Origin: BS750m-G57 sp964607575
GTDB lineage: Bacteria > Planctomycetota > Phycisphaerae > SM23-33
Reading direction: 5' to 3'
DNA length: 64,000 nucleotides
Assembly: GCA_964607575.1 (NCBI GenBank)
Contig: CAZSLS010000007.1
Coordinates: 1 to 64,000, forward strand
Every line of letters starts with the position of its first letter. Position 1 is the first letter of the stretch. Positions 31,917-40,981 of this stretch are shown here, piece after piece. The translations under genes were made by a program, and so were the position numbers. Below the pieces are notes generated by a model. The model saw only the letters and a list, made by a program, of their open reading frames with translations. It was not told the origin of the DNA and ran no database searches.

Positions 31917-33437
31917 ATGACCTTCGCCGCCGTCGCCGCCGATTTCAGTTTCGGCTGGTTGAATTGGACTGTATTGGGCGGATACCTCTTTGCGATATTG
32001 CTGATGGGGCTCTACTTCTCCCGCCGCGAGAAGACCACCAACGACTTCTTTCTAGCCGGACGCCGCGTACCCTGGTGGGCCGCCGGTCTGAGCATCGTCG
32101 GTACGGGCCTGTCGGCGATCACGTTCATGGGCTTCCCCGCCAAGGCGTACGCGGGCAACTGGCTCCACTTTACGGGCAACCTCGTGCCAATCCTCATCGT
32201 ACCGATAGTGATATTGTTCTACCTGCCGTTCTACCGCCGCCTGAACGTAACGACAGCATACGAGTACCTGGAAAAACGTTTCAATCTCGCCGCGAGACTG
32301 GTTGGCGGGCTGCTGTACATATGCTTTCAGTTCCTCCGCATGGCGGTGATTCTCTACCTGCCCGCCCTGGCGCTGCACACTGTCGCCGGCCTGGATATCT
32401 ACGCGTGCATACTCGCCATGGGGCTGCTCTGCTCCGTTTATACCGTTCTGGGCGGTGTGGAGGCGGTGATCTGGACCGACGTGCTCCAGGTGGTCGTCCT
32501 GATGGGAGCAGCGATCGTCTGCCTGGGCATCATCTCCAACCAGGTCGACGGTGGGCTTGGCGCGGTAATATCAAAAGGCATGGACGCGGGCAAATTCAAG
32601 GCCGCAAGCTTCACATGGGACCCGAAGACCGGAGCGTTATGGCTGTTTATAGTCGGGCGGTTCTTCGGTGACTTCATGCCCAACACCGCCGATCAGGGCG
32701 TGATTCAGCGATATCTGACCGTGCCTGATCTCAAGTCCGCCCGCCGCGCCGCATGGGTCGGCGGTTTGAGCGTTATTCCCGTTTCGCTAGTCTTCTTCTC
32801 GCTGGGAACAGCACTGTGGGCATTCTACCAATCCCGCCCCGAGCTCGTCCCCACGGACCTCCGCAACGATCAGATCCTTCCGCTGTTCATGGTCCAGCAG
32901 ATGCCCGCGGGGATCGCCGGTCTGGCGATTGCGGGCCTGTTCGCAGCCGCGATGTCCAGCGTTGATTCGAGCATGAACTCGGTGTCGGCCGTTGTGACAA
33001 CCGACGCGTATCGCCGCTTCTACCCACAGGCCAGCGAGCGAAGCTGCCTGATGCTCGCCAGATGCGTTACAGGGCTTACCGGGTTGGTGGGAACGGTCGC
33101 GGCGCTGGTGATGGCGTCCTACGCCGATCATTTCAAATCGACGTGGGATCTTTTTCTGTACATACTTTTCTGGATGGGCAGCCCGCTGGCAGGGATGTTC
33201 GTGCTGGGCATTTTCACGCGGCGGGCAAACGGACTCGGCGTGTGCATCGGAGCCACCGCCGGAGCCATTGGAATACTCCTGGTCATGAACTTCACCGAAC
33301 TCCACGGCATGCTCTATCCGGTCGTTGGTCTCGGCGGATGCGTGGTCGTTGGTTATCTGGTCAGCCTGCTCCTGCCTGAGTCGAAACCCCGCGACCTGTC
33401 GGGGCTCTCCATCCATACGACTGACATGCAGAACTGA
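31917..33437 (+). CDS. Sodium/solute symporter (SSS family)
   Basis: 506 residues with about 13 hydrophobic helices, starting near the outer face (N-W-T-V-L-G-G-Y-L-F-A-I-L-L). Family signatures include F-F-L-A-G-R-R-V-P-W-W-A-A-G-L-S, the helix-1 G-T-G-L-S-A-I-T-F-M-G, and A-A-A-M-S-S-V-D-S-S-M-N-S in helix 8, which carries sodium-binding Ser residues. Substrates of the family include sugars, inositol, proline, pantothenate and sialic acid; sequence alone does not tell. ATG 31917 is chosen because the codons further upstream overlap cobO in another frame. It ends before a bidirectional hairpin. Confidence 0.9.
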   Translation: MTFAAVAADFSFGWLNWTVLGGYLFAILLMGLYFSRREKTTNDFFLAGRRVPWWAAGLSIVGTGLSAITFMGFPAKAYAGNWLHFTGNLVPILIVPIVILFYLPFYRRLNVTTAYEYLEKRFNLAARLVGGLLYICFQFLRMAVILYLPALALHTVAGLDIYACILAMGLLCSVYTVLGGVEAVIWTDVLQVVVLMGAAIVCLGIISNQVDGGLGAVISKGMDAGKFKAASFTWDPKTGALWLFIVGRFFGDFMPNTADQGVIQRYLTVPDLKSARRAAWVGGLSVIPVSLVFFSLGTALWAFYQSRPELVPTDLRNDQILPLFMVQQMPAGIAGLAIAGLFAAAMSSVDSSMNSVSAVVTTDAYRRFYPQASERSCLMLARCVTGLTGLVGTVAALVMASYADHFKSTWDLFLYILFWMGSPLAGMFVLGIFTRRANGLGVCIGATAGAIGILLVMNFTELHGMLYPVVGLGGCVVVGYLVSLLLPESKPRDLSGLSIHTTDMQN

Positions 33438-33451
33438 CCCGCACATAAAAA

Positions 33452-33475
33452 CAGCCCACAGATATCTGTGGGCTG
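33452..33475 (-). terminator. 24-bp perfect palindrome, intrinsic terminator
   Basis: A perfect palindrome starting CAGCCCACAGAT sits between convergent genes. On the minus strand the stem is followed directly by TTTTT, a classical intrinsic terminator for the gene at 33518-35983. On the plus strand it could also end the symporter transcript, although the tract there is weaker. Confidence 0.8.
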
Positions 33476-33517
33476 CTGTGTGCGTCAAAAACGCTTAACA
33501 CCGATAGTGCTCGGTTT

Positions 33518-35983
33518 TTACTTCCTGTCGGCGAGGATCTTGATATTCTTCAACTCGATCGCCGCCATGTCGTCGCGCTTCTTCTGGAAGTGTCTGTACT
33601 TCTTCTCGCCCTTCTCGCCCCAGGCGTTGGCTTCCATGTAGTCGCCGCAATACGGGACCAGCAGGTCGATCCAGCATGCGATCTTGTCGAGTTCTTCGGT
33701 CGAGAGCTTCGCCTTGTAGTGCCCTTTCTTGAGCAGGGGCATCAATTTGCTGTGCTTCGACCCGGCGAAGTACGGCGGCAGCATCGGCGGGATCGACTGG
33801 ACGTTCAACCACTTGACCATATCGTTAGGACGCCCGTTCTGGGTGAAGTAGATGTATGAATCGCTCCATTTCCGTCCACCGCCGACACGGGCGGTTTCGC
33901 TCAGGAGGCTGAAGGCCTTCTTGATCTTCGGGTCGCCCTTGGCGGCGGGCTTGGCTGCAACTTTGGGCTTACCCTTCTTCTTGGCAGGACCCTTCTGCGT
34001 GCGGTCCATGTGGCACTTGATGCAGTGCTTGTCCATGATCGGCTGGATTTCCTTGATGTAGCTGAAACCGCGCGGTTTACCGTAGAAGTCCGCAAGCGGT
34101 TTTGGCCCGGCCTTCATCGCCAGGGTCGTCTTGGTCGGAGGCGAGGTGGCGTTTTTATCTTCGTGGCATCCGAGGCAGGCGAAGTTCTCGCCGGGCATGA
34201 GTGTCGACCAGCTTCGCATGGACTGCACGACGTATCCGTCGGCGTCTATAAGTTGGAAGTACAGGGGCATCCTGGCGGGCGCCTCGAAGAACGCCGAACC
34301 GTCAGTGTGGACTTTCGCCTCACCGATAACCGTCTTGGTGTCCCACGTACCGTTGCGGATCGCCACAGGCGTGCTGACCAGCGCCCCGCCGCCCGGTCCG
34401 CCATTACCGTTGCTGGCCACACCGGCCGCTCGGAAGCCGATCGATACAACCCGCAGCTTCTTGACCACGCCCCGCTCGATGCCCTTCAGGCCCGGACCGA
34501 AATACACGTCTTGCACGTAGTACGTACCCGTCTTCTTCTTGTAGTCGACAACGCTGGGACGAATCGGCGGTCTCTTGCGGGCCATCAGGAACACTGGCTG
34601 GTTGCACGATACTTTCGGATCGTCAACAAGCAGTTCGCGAGCGGCGTCCTGACGCACATAGTAAATCCCGTATCCGTCCTTCGAACGGCGCCGGGTCTGG
34701 TGGGCGCTGTAGGCGGCGATGTATTCGGTCTCGCTGATGGGGTAGGGATACTGGAAATGCCCGTTGAAGCCCGTATACCCGTCGACGCGTCGATAGCGAC
34801 GGTCTTTCTTGTCCTCGACGAGCGGAGCGACCAGCGTGACGCCCTGGGTCTCCTGGCGTCCCTGCTTGACATCAATCAGGATCAAGGCCCCGGTCTGGAT
34901 GCTGTGATGACCAGTGGCGATGGCGAGAATCTTGTCCGAACCGGGAATACCGCGAGCGTGACCGATTGTCGTCGGGAACCACGAGTTGTTTCCGTAGTAT
35001 TCGGTCTGCGCGGTCCCGTCGATATTCATCTGGTAGAGCGGTTGGGGATATAGCTGCCCGCGGTCATTGTAGTCCCAGCGGGTGTAGATCACTCGCCCGT
35101 CAGCCAACACCTGCGGGTAGTTCGTGTGGACCTGGTCGAACCCGACGCGGCGCATCAGCTTACCGTTCTTATCGCAAATGTAGAAGTTCGACACTTCCGT
35201 CCACCAGCAGTCGACGGTCTGCACGCAACGCGTCGAGTTGAACATTATGTTACCGTTGGGCAGGTAAACGCCTTCGTAGTCGGCGTGCCCAAGCCCGGAA
35301 GTGAGCTGGCGAACCTTCTTCGTAGCCACATTCATCTCGTAAAGGTGATAGTCGTCCTTGCGATCGGACTTCTTCCAGGAGAACAGTATTCGCTTTCCGT
35401 CGTACGAGACGTCGGGGTCGCGGATCACGCCTTTAGGATCGTCTATCAGTGTCGTCACTTTCCCCTGCGTCCCGTTCATCGTCAGGATGCACAACGCCGT
35501 GCCCGGGATGAAATGACGTTCGGCCTGAGCGTCGGACAGACCTTCGGTGTAGGCATAGTGCGAAGCGCCCATGTTGTAGTGCTTGGTGAAAATGAATCGC
35601 CTGGTGACCGCCAGGAAGCTCTTGAGACGGGCAGCGCGTCGCTTTCCGCAGGCGCTCGTGTAAAGCTTCTTCCAGCGAGGATCGTTGCCCGGGGCCTTGC
35701 CCGTGACAAGGGAGTCCAACTGGCGCTTCATCTTGGCATCGGGCGTCTCGGTCAGGACCTTGGCGACCATCTTCGCTTCGACATCGCCGTTGGCGGTAGA
35801 GGTAAAGCATTTCTTCGTGTCCTTACCGTGATCCTGAATCATCCAGTCATTGACGATCCGATCGATCTGGTTACCGGGGGCAGGGGTGGGGGCTTTCTTC
35901 CGCGCCGCAACCCCGGTGATCGGGCTGCAGATCATAACCAATACTACCGACAACATTACCGCAATCTTAAGTTTGCTTGTCAC
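33518..35983 (-). CDS. HzsA-related multiheme protein, divergent third copy
   Basis: 821 residues from GTG 35983, which has GGAG 7 nt upstream. A signal peptide (about 1-27) is followed by an N-terminal helical region not found in the tandem pair, then the beta-propeller (D-P-D-V-S-Y-D-G-K-R-I-L-F-S-W) and the C-terminal cytochrome part. Only two CxxCH motifs occur, near residues 603 (CLGCH) and 652 (CIKCH); the third motif of the tandem pair is absent. A lysine/alanine-rich insert follows the second haem motif. It ends at a strong terminator and starts 78 bp after the 2-hydroxyacid dehydrogenase stop, so it might be the last gene of that operon. Reaction unknown. Confidence 0.85.
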   Translation of the reverse strand: MTSKLKIAVMLSVVLVMICSPITGVAARKKAPTPAPGNQIDRIVNDWMIQDHGKDTKKCFTSTANGDVEAKMVAKVLTETPDAKMKRQLDSLVTGKAPGNDPRWKKLYTSACGKRRAARLKSFLAVTRRFIFTKHYNMGASHYAYTEGLSDAQAERHFIPGTALCILTMNGTQGKVTTLIDDPKGVIRDPDVSYDGKRILFSWKKSDRKDDYHLYEMNVATKKVRQLTSGLGHADYEGVYLPNGNIMFNSTRCVQTVDCWWTEVSNFYICDKNGKLMRRVGFDQVHTNYPQVLADGRVIYTRWDYNDRGQLYPQPLYQMNIDGTAQTEYYGNNSWFPTTIGHARGIPGSDKILAIATGHHSIQTGALILIDVKQGRQETQGVTLVAPLVEDKKDRRYRRVDGYTGFNGHFQYPYPISETEYIAAYSAHQTRRRSKDGYGIYYVRQDAARELLVDDPKVSCNQPVFLMARKRPPIRPSVVDYKKKTGTYYVQDVYFGPGLKGIERGVVKKLRVVSIGFRAAGVASNGNGGPGGGALVSTPVAIRNGTWDTKTVIGEAKVHTDGSAFFEAPARMPLYFQLIDADGYVVQSMRSWSTLMPGENFACLGCHEDKNATSPPTKTTLAMKAGPKPLADFYGKPRGFSYIKEIQPIMDKHCIKCHMDRTQKGPAKKKGKPKVAAKPAAKGDPKIKKAFSLLSETARVGGGRKWSDSYIYFTQNGRPNDMVKWLNVQSIPPMLPPYFAGSKHSKLMPLLKKGHYKAKLSTEELDKIACWIDLLVPYCGDYMEANAWGEKGEKKYRHFQKKRDDMAAIELKNIKILADRK

Positions 35984-36061
35984 TGTGGGGCTCCATTTCT
36001 ACGAGGATTCGAGGGTTTTCGTACCACAAACATCAACGCACATGTTACGTTCGCATTTCAG

Positions 36062-36979
36062 TTATTTCAAGGCATTGAGCAAGTTGTCGACGGCGGCCGA
36101 TACGGCCCGGTCGATGCTCTCGGGGGTAAAGCCCCCAATATGCGGCGTGCCGATTACTTTCGGGTGCCCCGCAAGGCGCCAGTCTGTCGGCGGTTCGGGG
36201 TCGAACGCGTCGACGACCACGCCGGCGATCTTTCCGCTTTCGAGTCCGGCGAGTACGGCGTTGTCATTCAACAGGCTGGCCCGGGCGGTATTGATGATAT
36301 ACACCCCATCCTTCATCTTCTCGATATCCGCAATATCAATTACCGCGCCGTCATCCTGCGGGGGACAGTGGAGGCTGATGATATCCGAGGTACCTAACAC
36401 ATTGTCGATGGATGCGAAGGCGAATCTCTTCGAGGGCTTGAAACTCATGTCAGCAAACGGATCGCACGCGATAACGTCCATGTCGAACGCCAGCGCGAAA
36501 CCTGTGACCAACCGACCGACCATACCGCAGCCGATCAGGCCCAGCGTGCGACCGGCAAGTTCGATACCCTTGCGGCGGGCCCATTGCTGATCTTTCATAG
36601 CCGCATCGCTGAACGGAATCGAGCGGATCACGGCGATGATGTGTCCGAAAGTCAGTTCGGCGACGCCCCGCGCGTTGGCCCCGGCAGCCCGCAACACCTG
36701 GATACCGTTTCGATCGGCCGCACCGAGATCGACACTGTCCACACCGGTCCCGTTACGGCTGATAACTTTGAGGCCCTTGGCGGCATCGAATACTCTGGAC
36801 GAGATTTCCTCGACCCCGGCGAGATACCCCACGCATCCGGGCAGGAGTTCGAGCAATTCCTCTTCGCTGGGGAACGCCCCCGGCGTCGAGAAGACAAGTT
36901 CGTATCCCGCCTCGGTGAGCCTCTCTAGGGCCACGTGCCCGTCGCGCGTCACGGATCTGGGTGTTACCAGTATTTTCAT
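36062..36979 (-). CDS. D-isomer-specific 2-hydroxyacid dehydrogenase (phosphoglycerate dehydrogenase-like)
   Basis: 305 residues from ATG 36979, whose ATGA overlaps the stop of the isomerase gene. The NAD-binding motif G-L-I-G-C-G-M-V-G-R lies near 138-147. Catalytic segments are N-T-A-R-A-S-L (Arg), D-A-F-D-P-E-P (Glu) and T-P-H-I-G-G-F-T (His). It lacks the C-terminal ACT domain of many SerA proteins. It interconverts a 2-keto acid and a D-2-hydroxy acid with NAD(P), and the true substrate may be a sugar acid given the operon. It is the last enzyme gene in the polyol/AOR operon. Confidence 0.88.
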   Translation of the reverse strand: MKILVTPRSVTRDGHVALERLTEAGYELVFSTPGAFPSEEELLELLPGCVGYLAGVEEISSRVFDAAKGLKVISRNGTGVDSVDLGAADRNGIQVLRAAGANARGVAELTFGHIIAVIRSIPFSDAAMKDQQWARRKGIELAGRTLGLIGCGMVGRLVTGFALAFDMDVIACDPFADMSFKPSKRFAFASIDNVLGTSDIISLHCPPQDDGAVIDIADIEKMKDGVYIINTARASLLNDNAVLAGLESGKIAGVVVDAFDPEPPTDWRLAGHPKVIGTPHIGGFTPESIDRAVSAAVDNLLNALK

Positions 36980-37575
36980 TGCGTATCCTCTGGATCGTCC
37001 TGCCACCTGGGATTGTCCACTATCACCGCCTGCCCGTCACGTTCGACGACGAGTTTGCGGAATCCTTTGTCTTCGATCGTTCCGTAATTGTGCCCGGCAT
37101 CGGCCCGGAAGGCGAAGAACGTTACAAGGGGCTCATCGCTCGACGTGTTGATGCTGCGGTGAGCGTATCTCGCGGGTACATACACCGCCACGCCGGCGGT
37201 CAGTTCGCGGGCCTCCCAGTCGCCTTCGGGATTCTCCATCATCATCTGCCCCTCTCCGCGGAGACAATAGTAGATCTCCGCCGTGGGGAGTATCGAGTGG
37301 AAGTGTCCCTTGGTCATAAAGTACTCGCCGCCGACCTTGCCCGGATACGTAATGCTCGTACCAAAGGCGATATCGCCGGCGTCGTCGGGCATACCGAGAT
37401 CGTAGAACTCGTAGACGGTCGGGTCGCCGCCGGCGACTGCCTCGTCAAACGCCTGCTGGTCGGCGTACATCCCCGCCATTTCCGACAGCTTACGGCGGAT
37501 CGGCTCGACGTCGTCGGAGAGGCCCGTGACTAAATCGAACGGGATCGAGAGCGACTTCATCTGATCGCTATTCAT
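36976..37575 (-). CDS. Cupin-type glucose-6-phosphate isomerase (archaeal class)
   Basis: 199 residues. The cupin metal site is clear: H91 and H93 in T-K-G-H-F-H-S, E100 in A-E-I-Y-Y-C-L and H139 in R-Y-A-H-R-S-I-N. The run T-K-G-H-F-H-S-x5-A-E-I-Y-Y-x-L-x-G-E-G is diagnostic for cupin phosphoglucose isomerase (PF06560 type), a metal-dependent enzyme first known from Euryarchaeota. It interconverts glucose 6-phosphate and fructose 6-phosphate; another sugar phosphate is possible. ATG 37575 with AAAGGCGA is chosen over an upstream start. It overlaps the downstream dehydrogenase and follows the oxidoreductase gene after 13 bp. Confidence 0.85.
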   Translation of the reverse strand: MNSDQMKSLSIPFDLVTGLSDDVEPIRRKLSEMAGMYADQQAFDEAVAGGDPTVYEFYDLGMPDDAGDIAFGTSITYPGKVGGEYFMTKGHFHSILPTAEIYYCLRGEGQMMMENPEGDWEARELTAGVAVYVPARYAHRSINTSSDEPLVTFFAFRADAGHNYGTIEDKGFRKLVVERDGQAVIVDNPRWQDDPEDTQ

Positions 37576-37588
37576 GTTCAGTCGCCTT

Positions 37589-39436
37589 TCAGTCGGCATC
37601 GAGCATCTGATCGCTCAGGCCCAACCGCTCCCTGGTTTCGGGCGTAACCACACCGTCTGAGTCCCAACCGCGTGCCTGGTAGTACTCATCCAGCATTATA
37701 TCATATTGCTCGCGGGTAAGCGTGCGACCCTCGCAGGGTCCAGAGGGGATTGCTTCCTTGAATATCCGCTCGGGCAGCATGTCGTCGGCACGTCTGACGC
37801 CTTCGCGGTTGAGGATCATGCGTTCGAGGCTGTAGATTCGCTCGCCGATTTCGAGCAGTTTCGGCGTAAAGGCGTATCCGGTAACGGCTTCCATTGTATC
37901 GCCGGCAGGACTGGCGGAAAACGCCATCGACCCTCGCACGACAGTACACAGGCCCAGCGAATCGACGTAAGCGCGGTTGTCCTGGATGCTCATGATCAGC
38001 GGACCCTTGCCCTCGAGGGCGAAGCGGTCGTGTTCGCCGGTGAGCAGTTCGGCGCGGATGCTCCACCCGCCTACGTTGTGACAGGCGCCGCGGCTGGACG
38101 TGCCCTTCGTCAGCGCATTACCGTAGAACCCGCGCGGGTCGTATGCGGCAAAGGGCATGCCCTTGACGTGCATTATGTACCAGCTCCACTCGGGCTTGCG
38201 ACGAGCAACCTCCGCCATGCCTTCAGCCAGCAGATCGCCAATCCCCCTTCGCTCGCCAACCAGTCGGATGATCTCGATCAGCGCCTCTCCGCTACCGAAG
38301 TTCGCCTCGATCCCTTCGGTGTCTTCGGTGGTGATAAGCCCGCGTTCGAACAGCTCCATCGTCAGCGAAACGGAGTTTCCGACCGAAATCGTGTCCAAAC
38401 CGATCTCGTCAGCGAGTTGATTCGCCGCCACGATCGCGCCGAAATCCGACACGCCGCAACACGGTCCGAACAGGCCCACCGTCTCGAACTCTGTCCGGGC
38501 GTGGGCGCCGGCGTGGGGTCCATCCTTCACTTCGCACATCTTCCCGCACGCCACCGGGCAGCGGTAGCAGGCGTAGTTGCGGACGTAGAAGTCGGCCTTC
38601 ATGGCGTCGGCCTCGACCGGCTCGCAATCTTCAAAGTGGGAAGTCTGGAAATTTCGCGTAGGCATGCAGCCCAGATCGTTGAGTTTCTTGATGTACTGCA
38701 TCGTACCGAGGCGCGTGTGATCCGCCCGCGTCTCGCGGAGTTCGGCGATAGCAGCCTTGCGAATCTCGTCGACCCTGGCGCGGTCAGCCACGGGCGTTTG
38801 GCCCGTACCGCGAACCACGACGCCCTTGAGTTTTTTCGAGCCCATAACGGCCCCGGGTCCGCCCCGCCCGAAGGCGCGTGAGTCGACGCCAATGTACGAG
38901 AGGCGCACCAGCTTCTCGGCGGCGGGGCCTATCGTCATCGTACCGGCGTGCTTGTCGTCGACGATATCGAGCAGCGCGGCCTGTGCATCGGTGGTACTCA
39001 TACCGACCAACTTCGCGGCGTCGCGGAACTCGATCTGCCCGTCGGTTATGGTCAGATACGTCCAGTCGGCGGCGATACCCTCGATGATAAGAGCGTCGAA
39101 TCCGCACTGCTTGAGCTGCGGACCGAACACGCCTCCGCAATTCGAACAGAGGTAATGGCCCGTTTCGGGGCTCTTGGTCGCCAGTTGGAACTTGGTCGTC
39201 GAGGGCAGGGGAACGCCCGTCATCGGACCGGTAACGAAGAACAGCTTATTACCCTCGTCAAACGGTTTTGTCTCGGCGGGGATTTCCTGGTAATACATCC
39301 TTGCCGCTATCCCGCGCCCGCCAAGGAGCATCTCGACCTCGTTATCCTGCAATTCCTCAACGCTTGTCTGTTTGGTAGTGAGGTTGACCCTCAGTATTCT
39401 GCCGAGGTATCCGCCGTTAAACGCCTGCATCGTCAT
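37589..39436 (-). CDS. Aldehyde:ferredoxin oxidoreductase (tungsten-type AOR)
   Basis: 615 residues, the usual family length. The N-terminal domain G-G-Y-L-G-R-I-L-R-V-N-L and L-L-G-G-R-G-I-A-A-R is typical of AOR. The 4Fe-4S ligands appear as C-x2-C-x3-C near 289-296 (C-Y-R-C-P-V-A-C), with a fourth cysteine in G-A-C-H-N near 450. Pterin-binding D-x-x-G-L/C patterns follow in the C-terminal domain. It oxidises aldehydes to acids with ferredoxin, using a tungsten or molybdenum pterin, and is normally oxygen-sensitive. In this operon it could remove aldehydes released in sugar breakdown and supply reduced ferredoxin. ATG 39436 has AAAGGA close upstream; ATG 39430 is an alternative. Confidence 0.92.
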   Translation of the reverse strand: MTMQAFNGGYLGRILRVNLTTKQTSVEELQDNEVEMLLGGRGIAARMYYQEIPAETKPFDEGNKLFFVTGPMTGVPLPSTTKFQLATKSPETGHYLCSNCGGVFGPQLKQCGFDALIIEGIAADWTYLTITDGQIEFRDAAKLVGMSTTDAQAALLDIVDDKHAGTMTIGPAAEKLVRLSYIGVDSRAFGRGGPGAVMGSKKLKGVVVRGTGQTPVADRARVDEIRKAAIAELRETRADHTRLGTMQYIKKLNDLGCMPTRNFQTSHFEDCEPVEADAMKADFYVRNYACYRCPVACGKMCEVKDGPHAGAHARTEFETVGLFGPCCGVSDFGAIVAANQLADEIGLDTISVGNSVSLTMELFERGLITTEDTEGIEANFGSGEALIEIIRLVGERRGIGDLLAEGMAEVARRKPEWSWYIMHVKGMPFAAYDPRGFYGNALTKGTSSRGACHNVGGWSIRAELLTGEHDRFALEGKGPLIMSIQDNRAYVDSLGLCTVVRGSMAFSASPAGDTMEAVTGYAFTPKLLEIGERIYSLERMILNREGVRRADDMLPERIFKEAIPSGPCEGRTLTREQYDIMLDEYYQARGWDSDGVVTPETRERLGLSDQMLDAD

Positions 39437-39458
39437 GTCCTTTCTCTAGTCGTGAAAC

Positions 39459-40949
39459 CTAACTCTCCATCCAGAAACCGAGCATATGGTTGTAGATCCG
39501 GATGAATTCCTTTTGTGCGGCCTGGTAGGCCTCTGTCGTTTCGTTTTGGGGTTGGACGGTCCTGCTGGCCTGGCTCCGGGCGACGGCGACCGCGGCGGGA
39601 TCGTCGATCATCCCCACACCGGCGGCCGCCAGAAGTGCGGCGCCTTTCAGGCCCGCTTCCGGCTCGTCGGCCAGTTCGAGCGGGACCTGCATCACGTCGG
39701 CTTTGATCTGATTCCAAAGCTCGTTTCGCGTACCCCCGCCCACGCTGCGAACCCTCGTAACGTCCATTCCCAGGGCCCTGAACTGCGCGACGTCCTTGCC
39801 CATCACCAGCGCGACGCTTTCCATGACGGCGCGGACGAAATGCCCCGCCGAATGGTTCAGCGAAATACCGAAATACCCGCCCAGCGATGTCGTGTTCTCC
39901 GCCCGGCGCTCGCCGAGCATATAGGGATAAAATGTAAGCCCTTCGCTACCGGGGGAAACTTTCTGCGCCATTTCGATCAGTTCATCGTACGACACATCCC
40001 GCCCGCACATGGACTCGGCGAGGTCCTTGCACCACTTCATGCTCAGACCGCCGCAGGCTAGAATGGTAAACGGTATCCAGCCCGGGACAACGTGCCTGAG
40101 ATTCTGAACCGCCGGATCGACCAGGGGCTTTTCGGTGTGGGCGGCAAGCAGCATGCTCGTGCCCGTTACGTCAGCGGTAACGCCCGCACCGACGATACCA
40201 AAGCCCAGCATCGATACCGGAAAGTCGCCGCCGCCGGCTACTACCGGCGTGCCTTCGGCCAGGCCGGTGAGCCCGGCGGCCTCGGCGGTAACCTTGCCGA
40301 TACCCTCGTAAGACGGATGAATCGGGGGAAACTTGGCAAGGTCCACGCCGACCACGTCGGCAAGTTCCGCCGAGTAGGCGTCAGTGGAAGAGTCCCAGAG
40401 GAACGAACCGGAAGCCTCGCTCGGATCGCCTGCAGCTACGCCGGTCAGGCGGAAATTGATGAAATCCTTGGGCACGAGGAACCACCTGGAAGCATTATAG
40501 ACTTCCGGCTGGTTGTCGAGATGCCAGCGAACCTTGAGCCCGGTCCACGCGGGGTTGGGGCGGTTGCCCGTCATCGCAGCCAAGCGCGATTCATCGTGTT
40601 CCTCACCGATCCGGCGAGCCTGCGCCCCGCAGCGATTGTCGCACCAGAGTTGAACCCACTCGGTGGTCACCTTGCCCGCATCGTCCAGACCGACCGGACC
40701 GTGCATCTGCCCGCACGTCGCTATAGACGCTATCGAACTCGCCGCGACGCCGGTTTCCTCGAGGACCTGCGGTATGGCCTGGCATATCTCGGTCCACCAG
40801 TCGTCGGGGCGCTCCTGGGCCCAACCGGCCTGGGGGCTGTCGACATCGTGCTTGACCTGCGCAATACCGAGTATCTCGCCGTCAGCGGTAAGAATTGCCG
40901 CCCGGACACTCTGCGTACCAATGTCCAACGCCATCACATTGTCGCTCAT
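39459..40949 (-). CDS. FGGY-family carbohydrate kinase, xylulokinase-like
   Basis: 496 residues. The FGGY fold starts with M-A-L-D-I-G-T-Q-S-V-R-A, the phosphate-binding loop. Other signatures are the W-A-Q-E-R-P-D-D-W-W segment, the proton-acceptor region G-G-G-D-F-P-V, and the C-terminal FGGY signature V-G-G-G-T-R-N-E-L-W-N-Q-I-K-A-D. The closest recognisable subgroup is xylulokinase (D-xylulose + ATP), but other ketoses are possible. With the zinc dehydrogenase gene 32 bp upstream it forms a polyol-to-ketose-phosphate pair. The AOR gene follows after 22 bp. Confidence 0.88.
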   Translation of the reverse strand: MSDNVMALDIGTQSVRAAILTADGEILGIAQVKHDVDSPQAGWAQERPDDWWTEICQAIPQVLEETGVAASSIASIATCGQMHGPVGLDDAGKVTTEWVQLWCDNRCGAQARRIGEEHDESRLAAMTGNRPNPAWTGLKVRWHLDNQPEVYNASRWFLVPKDFINFRLTGVAAGDPSEASGSFLWDSSTDAYSAELADVVGVDLAKFPPIHPSYEGIGKVTAEAAGLTGLAEGTPVVAGGGDFPVSMLGFGIVGAGVTADVTGTSMLLAAHTEKPLVDPAVQNLRHVVPGWIPFTILACGGLSMKWCKDLAESMCGRDVSYDELIEMAQKVSPGSEGLTFYPYMLGERRAENTTSLGGYFGISLNHSAGHFVRAVMESVALVMGKDVAQFRALGMDVTRVRSVGGGTRNELWNQIKADVMQVPLELADEPEAGLKGAALLAAAGVGMIDDPAAVAVARSQASRTVQPQNETTEAYQAAQKEFIRIYNHMLGFWMES

Positions 40950-40981
40950 AAGAATGCTCTCCAGATCAAGTTGCGACCCAT

